DNA of 64,000 nt from Symbiodinium sp. CCMP2592 (Eukaryota; Sar; Dinophyceae; Suessiales; Symbiodiniaceae): positions 605,501 to 669,500 of the forward strand of contig CAJNDT010003157.1 in NCBI GenBank assembly GCA_905221615.1, in the 5' to 3' direction. The notes under the pieces were generated by a model. It ran no database searches. It saw only the letters and a list, made by a program, of their open reading frames with translations, and had not been told where the DNA came from. The position numbers were made by a program, and so were the translations under genes. This document shows, one piece after another, positions 48,795 through 59,464 of this stretch; the first letter of the stretch is position 1; every line of letters starts with the position of its first letter.

Positions 48795-51700
48795 TCACAA
48801 ACGAGGACCCCAGGCCACATCAGAATATCGGGGCCGAGTTCTCCGACTTTTGAGGCTCCAAGCTACTCGAGCGGCTCTGGCGTGCAGAGGCCCAGACCCG
48901 AAGCCCTGCCTGGCGGCCCTGGGCCCTGAACTCCAAGAGCCGAAGGCTTAAACCAAAACCTAACCAGCCCTGGTTCTAATGTTCTCCGGGCCCCTAACCG
49001 AGAGCCCCACGAGCACACGAAAATATCAGAGAGTTTAGCACGACTCCCACATTCTTGTCGGGCCTTCTCGCCACGAGCTCGCTGCAGTGCCTTTTCGTAG
49101 GCAAGCTCCTTCGCTCGGGATCCATGAGTGCCACAATGCTGATCCCTAAACACTACATTGAAAACTTACCCCGAATGCAGACCCTAAATTTGAAGAAGTC
49201 ATTTCGAGACGCCAAATCTGAACCACGCGACACCACAACTTCAATCCACAACCCCACAAAAACCTCAAGCCCCAAAAGAAGCCAAAATTTTCCTGAAAGC
49301 AACCCTAAACCTTTTCCTAAAACCCCGAACCCCGAACGCCCGAAAAGGCGCCGCCCAGGCCACCCCTCTCCGCTCCGCTCTTGCCCGGCCTTCCGGAGCT
49401 CCTCTCCCTTCCCCCGGAGCTCGGCCTCTCGCAGCTTTGCCGCATCCGCCTGCGGCGTTTGGGCAATGACTCGGGTTATAATTAGGGTAACTATACTTAT
49501 AACCCCAATTAAGGTACTTATAACCTTACTTACTAAGTCCCATGAGAGTACCCCGGCAGGTCCGCAGTCTTACCAGGTCAAGAAGAGGTTCGATAGCGGA
49601 ACAAAGAGCTCACAGCACCTCCCAAACGTCTCTTACCGGGGCGGGGGCATGACAGGAACTCTTTGCTCATGAACCTCTTCCACGAAGGGCAACCCTCATA
49701 AAAACTTTTTGTGGAATCCCCAAGGTCTAAACCCCTGAAAATTCTTCTAGAACCCACGTAGAGCCCCAAAACTCTATGGATAGACACCCTTTCCGAAACC
49801 GCCCCCGGCCCGGGGAGCCCCCCCCCATGCCCAAAGGGCGCGAGGAGCCTCTTGCTTCCTCAGCTCGGCCTGTAACTTCTTCACCTCACTGGAGCGGGCT
49901 TAAAGGGAACTCCAGAAAGTTGGAATATGGTTTCAGGGTAGGATACCTTTTACCATAAAGGGTTTAGGATAATCATATTCCAACTTTCTGGCTTTCACTG
50001 TAAGGCGTAGTTTAGGTTTTTAGGGTTTAGGGTTTGGGGGTTTAGGGTTTAGGGCCTCAGAAATTGGATTGGGAGTGCTTTTGTAGTAAAACTCTAACAA
50101 GAAATCCTTATCGGAACAACACTGGTCATTCTTCAGGCTTCCAGATTAGAGTGTTCGACGTTACGGTCCGATCAGTGCGTTTGTTCACGATCTGCGAGAG
50201 TTTGGTGAGGATCTGTTGTGGTTGATTGAGTTTGCCTTCGGTTTTCATCAATGTCTTAGTCGGCTTCTCGAAATATTTCATCAGGGTAACGGAGTCTTAT
50301 GGATTTAGGGCTTTGGCAGGTCGATTGTTCGGATGCATTGCTCGCAGAATCTTGGAGTTGTTGGCGGTTGCTTGCTGCGTGCAATCCGGCCAAGCCCCAC
50401 ACCTTAAGGTAAGCCTTTTAATCCTCCCAGACCCAAAGATAGGAAAGCTTCAGGAACCCCCGAACCCTGCAAGCGACCAATCTCCCTCTGGGGGAGCGAC
50501 AGCCTCTAACCCCCGACCTCTTTTAACCTTAATGCGTAAACCCTCTCATGCACCAAACACCAAGAAGCACCGAAATGGCGCGGCCTTCCGCCCACGCTGG
50601 CCAACGCTGGCCTCGAAGGGCAGACCCGACGCCTCAGCCTGGGATCGTGCTTCAGGGCTTCAGGGTCCAGGGTTGGGGGTTTGAGTTTTAAGGTTTAGGG
50701 TTTAGGGCGTAGGTTTAGTGTTCAAGATCTGGGTGTAGGGTGTAGCGGTTCTAAGGGGTCTACACGGGATCTCCTTTGGAGCCTGGATTTGGGAAGTACA
50801 TGGTGAGGCCTCCGAGGTTTCAGACATAAGGTTTGCGGGTTTTGGCTTCGGTGTCTGAATGTTGGCCTCATCATAGCGTAGGGGGGAGGGGGGCAGGCGA
50901 CCTTAATGCCCTTAAAATGGACCTACTAAAGCCTATTTAAGGAAGTGTGGTCCCCTACCCCCCTCCCCCTACCCCCCTGAGGGTCCCCATGGCCTAAACC
51001 CCTAAACCCCTAAACCCCTGAACCCCTAAACCCCTAAACCCTAAACCCCTAAACCCCTAAACCCCTAAACCCCTAAGCCCAAACCCCTAAGCCCCTAAGC
51101 CCCTAACCCCAAACCCCTATCAGGATTGAGCTGGCAGTTGCTGAGGCCCCGACATCGAAGCTAACACGGCCAGCCTGTCAGAGCCGACTCTACAGCCCTT
51201 TCTTTCGGTTGAGGGTTTAAGGTTCCCAGAGAGCCCAATACCCCTCAACTACGGAACATAGCTTAAATCATAAGATGAAGCCCCTTATAACTTAAGGTAT
51301 ATTGCCTAATTAAGGAGTATTGGGCTCTCTGGGTTCATCCCCTAAGACAAGTTCTCGAGAGAGAGCCGAGTCATCTCCCTCCTGGTTTGGAGCTTTCGGA
51401 GATGAAGTCCTTTAGGGTTTCGGTATAGGGGTCCTGTGGTTTAGGGGTTTAGGGTTTAGGGTTTCGGTATTGGGGTCTAGGGCTGTGGATTTCCGGCTGA
51501 GCCTTCAGGGTCTCCAGCCAGGGAGCTCGTAGTAAAAGCATTGCTCGGAACATCAAGTAGTAGTTCTTCATCGTTACACAATATTACATAATGCTGTGAC
51601 GTGCCACACTGTGGTATACCATGTACCGTTTGTACCCCTACTAGTTACTAGTTTTTGCCCAAAAAACACATAATGTGGTACGATGTGACAGTACTTGTTT

Positions 51701-52452
51701 AGAAAAGCCTGGAGCCGTAGACCTGAAAAGATCCGCAAAGTCAGGAAAAGCATAAACGCCTGAAAACCTCCAAAACCCCTAATGCCCTAATATCCCCGCG
51801 ACCCTCAAAAGCTGCTCCCAAGAGATAATTGGGCACAAACAGCGCACCTCGGGTTGCTCCTCGTCGTCGGCCTTGACCGCACCGTTGCGCGAACGCGCCT
51901 CGCAACGGTTGCACATGGGAAAAGACTTTTGGGATTTTCAGATCAGGGCTCCACTTGGGGTTCTACCCTAATTGGGGTTATAAGTATAGTTACCCTGATT
52001 ATAACCCTAGTTACTAAGTCCCATGAGCCTTTAAGCAGGAGTTAAGGCTTCGGTGCTTCAAGGGCTTTCAGGATTTAGGGTTTGGGATCCTAGGATTTTA
52101 TGGATTCAGCATGGTCCAGCCCCTGGGGCTGAAGGTATGCACATCAGCCCTTTACGAAACTGGCTTTCAATCCTAAATCCTGCTTACCCTCGAACGTACA
52201 ATCCGAAACCCAGAAACGCTGAACCCCAAACCATAAACCCAGAAAACCCCAAACCTCCCTCAACCCCGTAAAACTCCAAGGCATCGATGCCTCGGACTTG
52301 TGATTTGCTTTCCTTGCATGGGGAGGGTACTGTAGGAGCCGAAAACATTACCAATACTATTTTGGGGGTTCCTGGATATAGCTATAGGCGCCCAAAACCC
52401 TATTCTAATTATTAAGGCCCCTATATTACCCCAAGGAAGTCGAGGCACTTCG
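48795..52452 (-). CDS. Charged coiled-coil protein, nine phase-linked exons
   Basis: Exons 52430-52452, 52275-52312, 51848-51898 (core GAVKADDEEQPE), 51349-51381 (EGDDSALSREL), 50571-50638 (core SVGQRGRKAAPF), 49840-49888 (EVKKLQAELRKQ), 49355-49449 (AAKLREAELRGKGEELRKAG), 48999-49138 (core ALMDPERRSLPTKRHC) and 48795-48925 (TGA; core RAARQGFGSGPLHAR). All junction phases match; some donors are GC. The Lys/Glu heptads in the middle predict a coiled coil; the ends are basic. It probably starts further upstream. Inverted-repeat elements sit in at least four of its introns. No family recognised; a structural or nuclear protein is possible. Confidence 0.68.
49473..49545. mobile_element. Partial family B element
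   Basis: Keeps the GGTTATAATTAGGGTAACT...ACTTACTAAGTCCCATGA interior and one end. It lies 23 bases upstream (minus) of exon 49355-49449, in the intron. Confidence 0.7.
49909..49993. mobile_element. Inverted-repeat element, family J
   Basis: Ends CTCCAGAAAGTTGGAATATG and inverse CATATTCCAACTTTCTGG, about 85 bp, in the intron just upstream (minus) of exon 49840-49888. Confidence 0.72.
50885..50990. mobile_element. Inverted-repeat element, family H
   Basis: GGGGGGAGGGGGGCAGGCGACC at one side and GGTCCCCTACCCCCCTCCCC at the other, in the intron between exons 51349-51381 and 50571-50638. The ends are less exact than other families. Confidence 0.5.
50993..51118. repeat. (CCCCTAAA)n telomere-like array
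   Basis: About 125 bases of nearly perfect CCCCTAAA repeats, the most regular telomere-like tract in the window; also degenerate TTTAGGG at 50660-50760. Confidence 0.85.
51225..51333. mobile_element. Inverted-repeat element, family I
   Basis: Ends CCCAGAGAGCCCAATACCCC and inverse GAGTATTGGGCTCTCTGGG, about 109 bp. It lies just downstream (minus) of the GTCTTAG donor of exon 51349-51381. Confidence 0.78.
51964..52034. mobile_element. Partial family B element
   Basis: AATTGGGGTTATAAGTATAG...CTTACTAAGTCCCATGAG-type half element in the intron upstream (minus) of exon 51848-51898. Confidence 0.68.
52313..52429. mobile_element. Family A introner forming an entire 117-base intron
   Basis: On minus it starts GTAATATAGGGGCCTTAATA (donor GTAATA) and ends CCCCATGCAAG (acceptor). 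Exons 52430-52452 and 52275-52312 flank it directly and join in phase, so the intron and the element are the same thing. Confidence 0.75.
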
Positions 52453-52559
52453 CTCAGGTGGTGGCAAGACGACAGCGGTTTGGAGCTTAGAGCTTAACGT
52501 TTAGCGTCTAGGGTTTCAAGCACCTCGGGTTTTGGGGTTTCGGGTTCAGGGCTGGGGTT

Positions 52560-52690
52560 TGTTCTTGATGCAAGACTTCGGGCTTGCCGCTGAGATCTTT
52601 CAGCCTTCATACATCTAAGGTTGCAGGCCGCGGTCAGAGGGGTCCCCAGCAGAAGAACTGGTTTACAAAACAAGTACATAACCCCACTTG
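52560..52690 (-). CDS. Candidate exon upstream of the coiled-coil gene
   Basis: Minus frame core LLLGTPLTAACNLRCMKAER then SQRQARSLAS with good codon bias. The donor is unclear, so it is not linked. Confidence 0.35.
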
Positions 52691-53269
52691 AAGGTAGAAC
52701 TGGAGTAGAAAGAACCTGTGACTCTGAACCCCTATTTGTACGCTACTCCTCTTGTAATCTCTTGTACACCGAATGCCGGAACAAAATCGTGGCGGTTCGG
52801 CACTCCGTTCGGAGCTGCCGCTGCCGGTGCCTGAAACAGAGACATGTGCCCTTTTCCGCTACCGTGTCGGGTTGAAGGTGTAAAGTTGAGAGTTCAGGGT
52901 CAAGGGGCCTTAGATGTCGTATACAGAGCCTTCTTAAGCCTATAAACCCCGTATACAGGCCTACTCTAATTTTGAAGGCCCCAATGTTAGTTTCAAGGCG
53001 CAGGTTTAGGATTCAGCTTGGGGTCGAAGCCGGGATCAATGCCAGAGAGAAAGCCTGTGGACCGGCAAGGAATTCCTCCCTCGGTCCAAAAGGAGTGGAA
53101 ATAGAACGCGAGCCGGTGCCTTCTCTTTCGAGTTTTGTTGGTACGAGTAACGATCAGGCACGAATTCTTTTGACCTATATCTATTGATGTCTGCAGAAAC
53201 CTGCTTCCCAAACTCCAGCTACGCCCACAGACACCGATGCTACTTGGAAAGGACTTTAACACTGTGTAA

Positions 53270-53410
53270 TGCAGCCTCCCCGGAAGTGGCAACGCATGAT
53301 GAGTTCTTCGACAAACATTTTAAAACAATCAATAGAAGAGGCCGCAGAATCCGGAATCTCAAGCCCGTGGAAAGACGGCCTTCTCGCGAGCAGCTCGGAT
53401 TTCTGCTGCT
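53270..53410. CDS. Candidate exon, strand ambiguous
   Basis: Plus frame core MSSSTNILKQSIEEAAESG and minus frame KAKAAEIRAAREKAVF are both plausible. Confidence 0.25.
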
Positions 53411-53450
53411 TTTGCCTTGAAGATTACAGTTGGGGCTTCAGGTTTCGGCT

Positions 53451-53906
53451 TTAGGGTTGTAGGTATCGCTTGAGCTTCACATTTCCAGTCCAGGCAAAGC
53501 TTCGGGTGAGTCGGGAGTTGCACATGAGCCAGTGCGCCCTGAGATCTACCGTTCTTCGTCCCTCCACCACCACGACACAATCATCCTGCAAGGGCCAAGA
53601 TCCAAGATCTCCGTGGTGCGCTGCACAGGCCGTCACATTGAAAATCACCATGGCCCAACATACTTCAACACGGCACGGATCCAAGACCAACGATCCAAGA
53701 TTCTCCCCAAGAGCCCAGGGGAATCTTGCCACATTGATATTCCAATATGGTTCAATATTGCGAATATGAACAGCCGTCGTCATGTTGAAGATATTAAACC
53801 ACACTGATGAAAGCTCAATGTGGCAACGTTGTGCTGCCGTGTGGTGCAGTTCGGTGCATATCTGACGGACAAGCCCCTGAAGAATGCATCGTTGGACATC
53901 GAGCAT
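53451..53906 (-). CDS. Open frame with internal repeats, possible exon
   Basis: 151-codon minus frame without stops. It has three loose repeats of about 70-100 bases giving IELSSVWFNIFNMT, IRNIEPYWNINVAR and VEVCWAMVIFNVT, a spacing that recalls right-handed beta-helix proteins. Plus-strand frames across it are also open, and other minus frames have coding-like pieces, so this is uncertain. Confidence 0.35.
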   Translation of the reverse strand: MLDVQRCILQGLVRQICTELHHTAAQRCHIELSSVWFNIFNMTTAVHIRNIEPYWNINVARFPWALGENLGSLVLDPCRVEVCWAMVIFNVTACAAHHGDLGSWPLQDDCVVVVEGRRTVDLRAHWLMCNSRLTRSFAWTGNVKLKRYLQP

Positions 53907-54320
53907 CTACATGCTTGTGGTTTAGATTTAGGTCCTGCAAGCTTATGCAGTTTGGGTTTTATCGTAACGGGCAAGAGTGGCTGCAGGCCTGCATCCTTGC
54001 GTACTGAACAGAAAGAAGCTGCCTTAGAAGTTTGGACAGGCTAAGTCTTCAAGATTCATGATCATTTTCAAGAAATAACTTTCGAGCTATTCTGGAAGCA
54101 GATGTTCCGTTCGGGGCCGGGAAGTGTGGCGGTAGTACTTCATGGGAGCATCTCGCTATGATACTTCGAAGACCCCGCTCCCGGAAGCTCCGGAAGGTTG
54201 AAACCAAGCCCGGAAGTCGAAACCCTTTCCGAAACCGGAAACTGTGACACGTGAAATTTCCAGCCCCGAAAACCCCAAAGATCCTGAGAGCACCAGAAGA
54301 CACCAGAAACCTTCGAAGTC

Positions 54321-54356
54321 ACCTTGTCGGCTTCAGACTGCTTCCGACGCCGCCTG
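54321..54356 (-). CDS. Candidate small basic exon
   Basis: A strong acceptor (CCCGGCCCACTGTGCCCAG) and a GTGACTTCG donor frame RRRKQSEADK, a short basic peptide with a nuclear-signal look. A plus-strand frame over it (core AWAQWAGKHNKVEGF) is the alternative. Confidence 0.35.
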
Positions 54357-54829
54357 GGCACAGTGGGCCGGGAAGCACAACAAGGTTGAGGGTTTCACAC
54401 GAAGACAACGATTGATTGCCGTGTGGAGTGTAGAAGCTATCGGCCAAGACACGGAATGCGTGATGAGTTGAGGATCTGGGTCTAATGACTTCCCACTATC
54501 ATGGCGACATAACTCCCCTGAACCGGCGCATTTCCAGCTTAGTTTGCAAGCACCACCTATAATCACGACCAAGCACCTTCTCTGCACCGTAAGAGCTGCC
54601 CTCACCCCTATCGCATCCAGTAACACCCTCACCTAACCTCCACAAGCCTCGGAGGGACACTCTGCCGACACCGGCCCTACACCTGACAAGAACCGAAACT
54701 CAAAATCCCGAATCCCTAAACCCCTAAACCGGAAACTGCACTCAACCCTGACACAAAGCCGGGAGCTCTTGTTGTGTCGGAGAATTTTGAAAAAGGATCT
54801 CCATTATTGATGCTTTCTGAAGTCCCTGA

Positions 54830-55262
54830 TGTTGCGAGACTATGCTACATGATCTACTATATTCTACCATCGTATTCTGAAAATTACATAATACCATAGT
54901 ATACTGTATTGATAGCATACTGTACTGTGTACTATAGCGCGCACATTATACTGCAATATACTACCATACGGACCGTTATGGGGGCGGAGGGTTTGGGGGG
55001 CATTGTACTTCCTTAAAAAGGCTACTAGCTTGGGCCCTCGGCTGCCATACTATACTATACAAATATTATGGACATATGATATTGTTACTATGATATACTT
55101 GTAGGGCGCCACAATATACTGTGAGATACTACATTGGGCCCTCGGCTCTTAATCCTTTAATATGTACTGCAGAATGCCACACTAGACTATAAGATACTAT
55201 CATGGGGACTAAGATACTATCATGGGGACCCGTCCTGAAAAAGGATACGACATTGGGCCCTC
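54830..55262. repeat. AT-rich repeats with ATTGGGCCCTCGGCTC boxes, family K
   Basis: TACTATAC/ATACTATAAGATAC-rich sequence with three copies of TTGGGCCCTCGGCT at about 55034, 55137 and 55255, spaced roughly 100-120 bases. The last copy abuts the exon 55266-55323, so intron sequence has been tandemly duplicated. Confidence 0.65.
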
Positions 55263-55265
55263 GGC

Positions 55266-55323
55266 TCTTCTTGAAGCTCCGCGATCCGTCGGTTCAACTT
55301 CTCCCGGAGCTCGGCGCCTCGGA
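55266..55323 (-). CDS. Coiled-coil exon
   Basis: Minus frame RGAELREKLNRRIAELQE with a GC donor (GCCGAGGGCC) and an acceptor at GAAG. Same style as the 48.8-52.5 kb coiled-coil gene, so possibly an upstream exon of it. Confidence 0.55.
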
Positions 55324-55365
55324 CTTCGGAGGGTCGCTTCCACCCTTACACCCATAAGAGCAGAC

Positions 55366-55735
55366 GATTGTAGATTGTAGGTTGTATTATATGGTAGAGT
55401 GTAGTATAGTCTAGTAGAGTATAGTATAGTAAAGCAGACCTATACTAATCTGTAGATATCGGGTCGTAGGGTATAAGACCATGGCAAGTTGTGAATATAG
55501 GGTAGTATAATACTATAGTAGGGGAGAGGAGAGTAGAGTAGATGGGGTAGGGTAGAGTAGAGTGGAGTGAAGTAGAGCACAGTAGAGCATAGTAGAGTAG
55601 AGGATTGTAGAGTAGAGTAAAGCAGAGCAGAGTAGAGTCTTGTGGAGTAGAATAGAGTAGTGAAGTGTAGAGTAGAGTATAACATAGCACTGTCTTGTAC
55701 AGTATAGTATAGTAGAGTACAGCATAGTATATCGT
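55366..55735. repeat. (TAGAGTAGAGTATAG)n-type tandem repeat
   Basis: About 370 bases of imperfect TAGAGTAGAG/TAGTATAGTA repeats; the Ser/Thr/Leu/Tyr-rich minus frames across it are artefacts. Confidence 0.85.
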
Positions 55736-55859
55736 TTGCCAAAGGGCTCGGTCCTCAGCCATGGATTGAATCTGTCGAGTATTCTGAGTTACAACACGGA
55801 ACAGCCAGTAAGGCGTCTGCAGCTGGGAATGGACCAGCAAAGGCTCTGAAAGGCAACCA

Positions 55860-56300
55860 GGGTTAATGAGGGGGACGCCCAGATCAAAACACTCTGAACC
55901 CTGGAAACGTCGCGGACCCCAAACCCTCACAGGAAAAAAACGGCCCCTGAGGCTTCCGGGGCCTATCGACATGATTGAAGTCAGAGTTCTGCGTTAGCTA
56001 GCACATGGATTGCTGAACTGCTCTAACGATTCATAATCACAACCTATCATCATGGTCATCATGGCCCTCCTCTGCTGCTTCAACAACAACATCATCGCCG
56101 CATCTTCTCGAGCAGCATCACCATCATCATCTTCGTCATTATCCTCATCACCATGACCGTGAACATTCGACCCATCCCTTTGGACCCCCACCTCACCATC
56201 TAACACACAAGCAGTAGTCCCCCTCGCCCCCCCATCCCCCCCCAGCTCCCTAAACCCTAAGTATCCTCAAGCCTGAACCCTAAATCCACTGCCAGGCTCG
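55860..56300. other. Spacer with (CAT)n-like sequence
   Basis: 56090-56160 has CATCATCATCTTCGTCATT-type repeats. No supported exon. Confidence 0.4.
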
Positions 56301-56311
56301 CCCCAACCCAC

Positions 56312-56720
56312 GGGCTCTGGCGCGAGTTGGGCCCCGAAGGCTCTGGCGACTGCGAGAGGCTGCGCCTCCGGAGCTCACAAGGCAGAGTTGCACTTAGGGG
56401 ATTTGGGGCTTTAGGGTTTCAGGCCGTTCCGGCGCTTAGGGTTTAGGGCGTTTAGGGCTTTTTGGCGCTTAGGGTTCCGTGCCCGCGGTCATCGGATGCA
56501 CCCATGAGTGTGCTTTCAAGACTTCGGAGCAAGGGCTGCCGTCCTCAGAAGCCCCAAACAGCCGGACCCCACCAAGTTCTACCCTCTGACCATGGCCCCC
56601 CAAACACCCTAAAACCCAAAAAAAACCGAAGCTGCCGCGCCTGTCTTTGCTCTTCTTCTTCTTGGAAGCGGTGGCAGGCTGATCTGGCAACAGAGGCTGC
56701 AAGCTTAGTGAAAGACTGAG
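56312..56720 (-). CDS. Three candidate exons
   Basis: About 56622-56702 (core PDQPATASKKKKSKDRRGS, basic), 56501-56546 (core SPCSEVLKAHSW, donor GTGCATCC) and 56312-56373 (LRRRSLSQSPEPSGPNSRQS, donor GTTGGGG). Short, hydrophilic, good splice sites, phases not all checked. Possibly parts of a nuclear Ser/Arg-type protein. Confidence 0.42.
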
Positions 56721-56757
56721 CTTCAGTGAGGTCCGTTCTGCCGCAGCGCAAGCTGGC

Positions 56758-58195
56758 TCATGCCAGAATGCAGACCGCGCCTTCTGCTGTCGCCGCTTCA
56801 GCTGTCGCCGCTTCAGCTATCAGCTGTGTAGTGGACTTTGCCTCATCTCGATGTGCATCTGGAGCAAAACGTACAGCTACCGTTCCCAGCACACACGAAT
56901 CGAATATCATGGTACGCTCAAGCAAAGAGCGATAGACGGAGCCATGCCCACACAAGCCTTAGGCACCTTTAACCTACCCTTAGGTTAAAGCAACCCATTC
57001 ATTGATAGTTTCACAGTTACCCTGACTGGAAACCCACTTATAGTTCGTATCCCCTGCTCACAGTGGAGCAACTGGTGCGAGTCTCCTGCCAGCTTCGGGT
57101 CCAAGTGGGCCCACTTGCCGCCCTTCGCCTGCCCAAGGGCGTTTTAGGGTCTTCAAGGTTTTGCAAGGTTCCTTACAGATGACAATGGCCTAGGGTTTCC
57201 AGTCATAGCGACTGACGGCTCAAGTCTTGGCTTGAGGGGTTGCGCTTCGAGGCCTCCGGTCTAGTAGAGGATACCGGAGCTGAGCAAGTGCTTCATTTTC
57301 AACGTTCCACAAGTTACCTACCACAGCCCGACCACCCTTAAGATTTTGAGAGAAACTTACTGCTAAATGAAGCCCAGAACCCTCCAATAATGCGCGGAAT
57401 CCTGGGCACTCTCCGTCCCGAGGTAGTAGCGAGCCGGAACCAGGTCCTGATTTCGTTGTTCTCTGTGTGGTTTAGGTCTTTTGTTGTTTTGCTGCGGGGC
57501 TTCATGGATCAGCTGGGTTAGCCTGGGGTTTAGGTTTCGTTGTTCTTCGAGGGTTGGGCCTTCCAAGACCTGGTCTTCGGGCTTCTACTACTGCCTGATA
57601 CAAGATGGGAGCAGGATCCCAGGTGCTGCTGCCATCACGACATCAGTAAGCGTCTTGCAGCGCAGCTTGAAGAGGTTTAGCCGAATCAAGCCCAGTCAAG
57701 ATCCCGGGGCAGTCCAAGTAGTGGTTGATCCGTCGCGCTTTTCTGCGCGTCTCCGCGAGATCATCCGCATCTTGGCACGTGGAGTGTTTAGCGTGCGGGG
57801 CTTCTGAAAATTCTGTCAAGTACCTGTGTAGCGAAGTGCGACCCATATCCCCGCATCTCATGCACCCTCGCATACCTTGCAGCAAACCTTGCAGTAGAGC
57901 TGGAGAAGTGTCGACTCCCGAGGCCAGAGCCACCCTCCGGCGTGCGCTTCTGATGCTTGGACCTGGGCAAGTGGTTTGCTGATGATCGTAACTATGACCC
58001 GTCCCTGCTTCGGTTATTAGCACGTTCCTACTCCGACTCGTACTCCCACCCCTATTTAACCTCCAGAACTTGCGCTCTTGAGGCTGGAGGCCTTCAAAGC
58101 GTCCCGTCACCTGCTCTCCTGTTGGCAACAGTGCCCACTTGTGTCTTTGGAACAGTGGCATGGGCATGTTCCCCATGTCCTCGAAACCCGCATCT
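56758..58195 (-). CDS. Multi-exon unknown protein
   Basis: Exons 58061-58195 (44 codons, core MPLFQRHKWALLPTGEQVTG, donor GTTAAAT), 57824-57962 (46 codons, core ARYARVHEMRGYGSHFATQ, donor GTACTTGAC) and 57381-57446 (22 codons, core RYYLGTESAQDSAHYW) chain in phases 2 and 0. The exon 56758-56957 (65 codons, TGA) with YRSLLERTMIFDSCVLG and a repeat EAATAEAATAEG probably ends the gene, but an exon seems missing before it. A second frame at 57643-57810 (core DDLAETRRKARRINHY) competes with the 57824 donor. No family recognised. Confidence 0.55.
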
Positions 58196-58483
58196 CTGCA
58201 TCATGGGTTCGATGCCCACCAGAAACCCTGAAGCGAAACTCTAAGGGCTGAAGCCTGGAATAACCGGAACTAAAGCCGAAAAAACCCTGAAAGAGAATCT
58301 GGGCCCACCGCATCTGCGACTCCGGAAGGGAGCGCTGGTCTCCAGGTCCGTCGAGGCAACCGGTAAGGACTGTAAGGGCTTCGGGTTAAGGGAGTGGGAC
58401 TTCGGGGGCTTAGGGTGGGTGAAAAGGCTCTGAATCACGGTACTACTCTGGGCTTCCAAAAAATCGGGATGGCTTCCTACGAC

Positions 58484-59461
58484 TCAGGACCACATGTCAA
58501 GCCCAGCGCTTGGGCAAATCTGGAGGTGAACTCCACTACAACGGCTGAGTTGTTCCGTGGCCGACAGCTCTGAGGACAACTGATGGCCACAGGAATGGTA
58601 AGGGCTGAAACTTGATGCAGTCATGACTAGATGGCTGTCCTGAACGAGCGAAGCTTGAAAGGTTATGGCTCGCTGAAGCAAGGAGTTGAAGTCGCAGGTG
58701 CCATCCATCATTCCTACATCGGCAGATCGTGAGAGTTGATTCGTGCTCGGCTGTCCTTTTTACTTCCACGCAGGCGTCGAATTGATCAGACCCCACTGGT
58801 TTGCCTGAAAAGCTCGGTGCATGGTCGCCGGCTTGCTGTTCCAGATGTAAAGGCCGCAACACAAAAGAAGCATGAGGCAAGGCTAAGGCTAGGTTTGATT
58901 GGTGAGTTCAGACAAGCATAGGAGGTGCCGAAAATTACGGGTACTGCCACTATTCAGGGCACTATATCGGGGTCCCCTCTTTTCGGAATTTCGGAAACTC
59001 CCACAGCAAGCTTGCCGCGAGACCTCAGCACCTTCCTGAGTTTGTCCTCTTCGGACCTGGCGGCTGGAAGGGAACGGGACTGGGTAGATATTACTATAAT
59101 ATCTTACAGCATATCATGGTACATTGTACTACAATGTCTTACAATATGCTACAGTATATTGTGGTAGATTGTACCACGTTCCTACCGTTCTCTGCCCAGC
59201 CCCCCAACGGAGTCTTTGCCCACAACTCCCGGCCTGCTGCCGGGCAACGAAGCTGCTGAACGACTGCCCCCTCAACCCTGGACCCTTCAAAGCCGCGGGC
59301 GAGCGAACCCGGACCTTGGAGCTGTCGTGGACCGCATCGTTCCTAGACCTGCGCAGGAAAAACAACGAGGATGCTTACTTTAGAGTTCTCCGCTTCACCG
59401 TTCGACTGTCCCACTGACAAACAGGACGCAGGACCACGAACCCGACAGGTGCCGATACCAT
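58484..59461 (-). CDS. Four phase-linked exons of unknown protein
   Basis: Exons 59379-59461 (possible start MVSAPVGFVVLRPVCQW; GTAAGC donor), 59284-59348 (superb acceptor TGTTTTTCCTGCGCAG; core DSSKVRVRSPAALK), 59016-59063 (acceptor CGTTCCCTTCCAG; AARSEEDKLRKVLRSR; GC donor) and 58484-58713 (75 codons plus TGA; core NSLLQRAITFQASLVQD). Phases 2, 1, 1 all match. The first exon may extend upstream. The last intron holds a family C element at 58921-59003. Basic, helical first half; Ser/His/Cys-rich second half. No family recognised. Confidence 0.6.
58921..59003. mobile_element. Introner-like element, family C (short)
   Basis: Interior GGGTACTGCCACTATTCAGG and end TTTCGGAAACTCCCACA. It lies within the intron 58714-59015 of the four-exon gene. 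Confidence 0.7.
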
Positions 59462-59464
59462 CCC

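Noticed and set aside
50993..51118. A chromosome end
   Set aside because: The CCCCTAAA array is short and has genes on both sides, so it is interstitial.
55440..55972. 175-codon Ser/Thr/Leu/Tyr-rich minus frame
   Set aside because: Most of it is the TAGAG tandem repeat read in a stop-free frame.
57788..57824. Reading exon 57824-57962 through to a stop at 57788
   Set aside because: Possible, but the GTACTTGAC donor joins in phase to the well-supported exon 57381-57446, so I preferred splicing.
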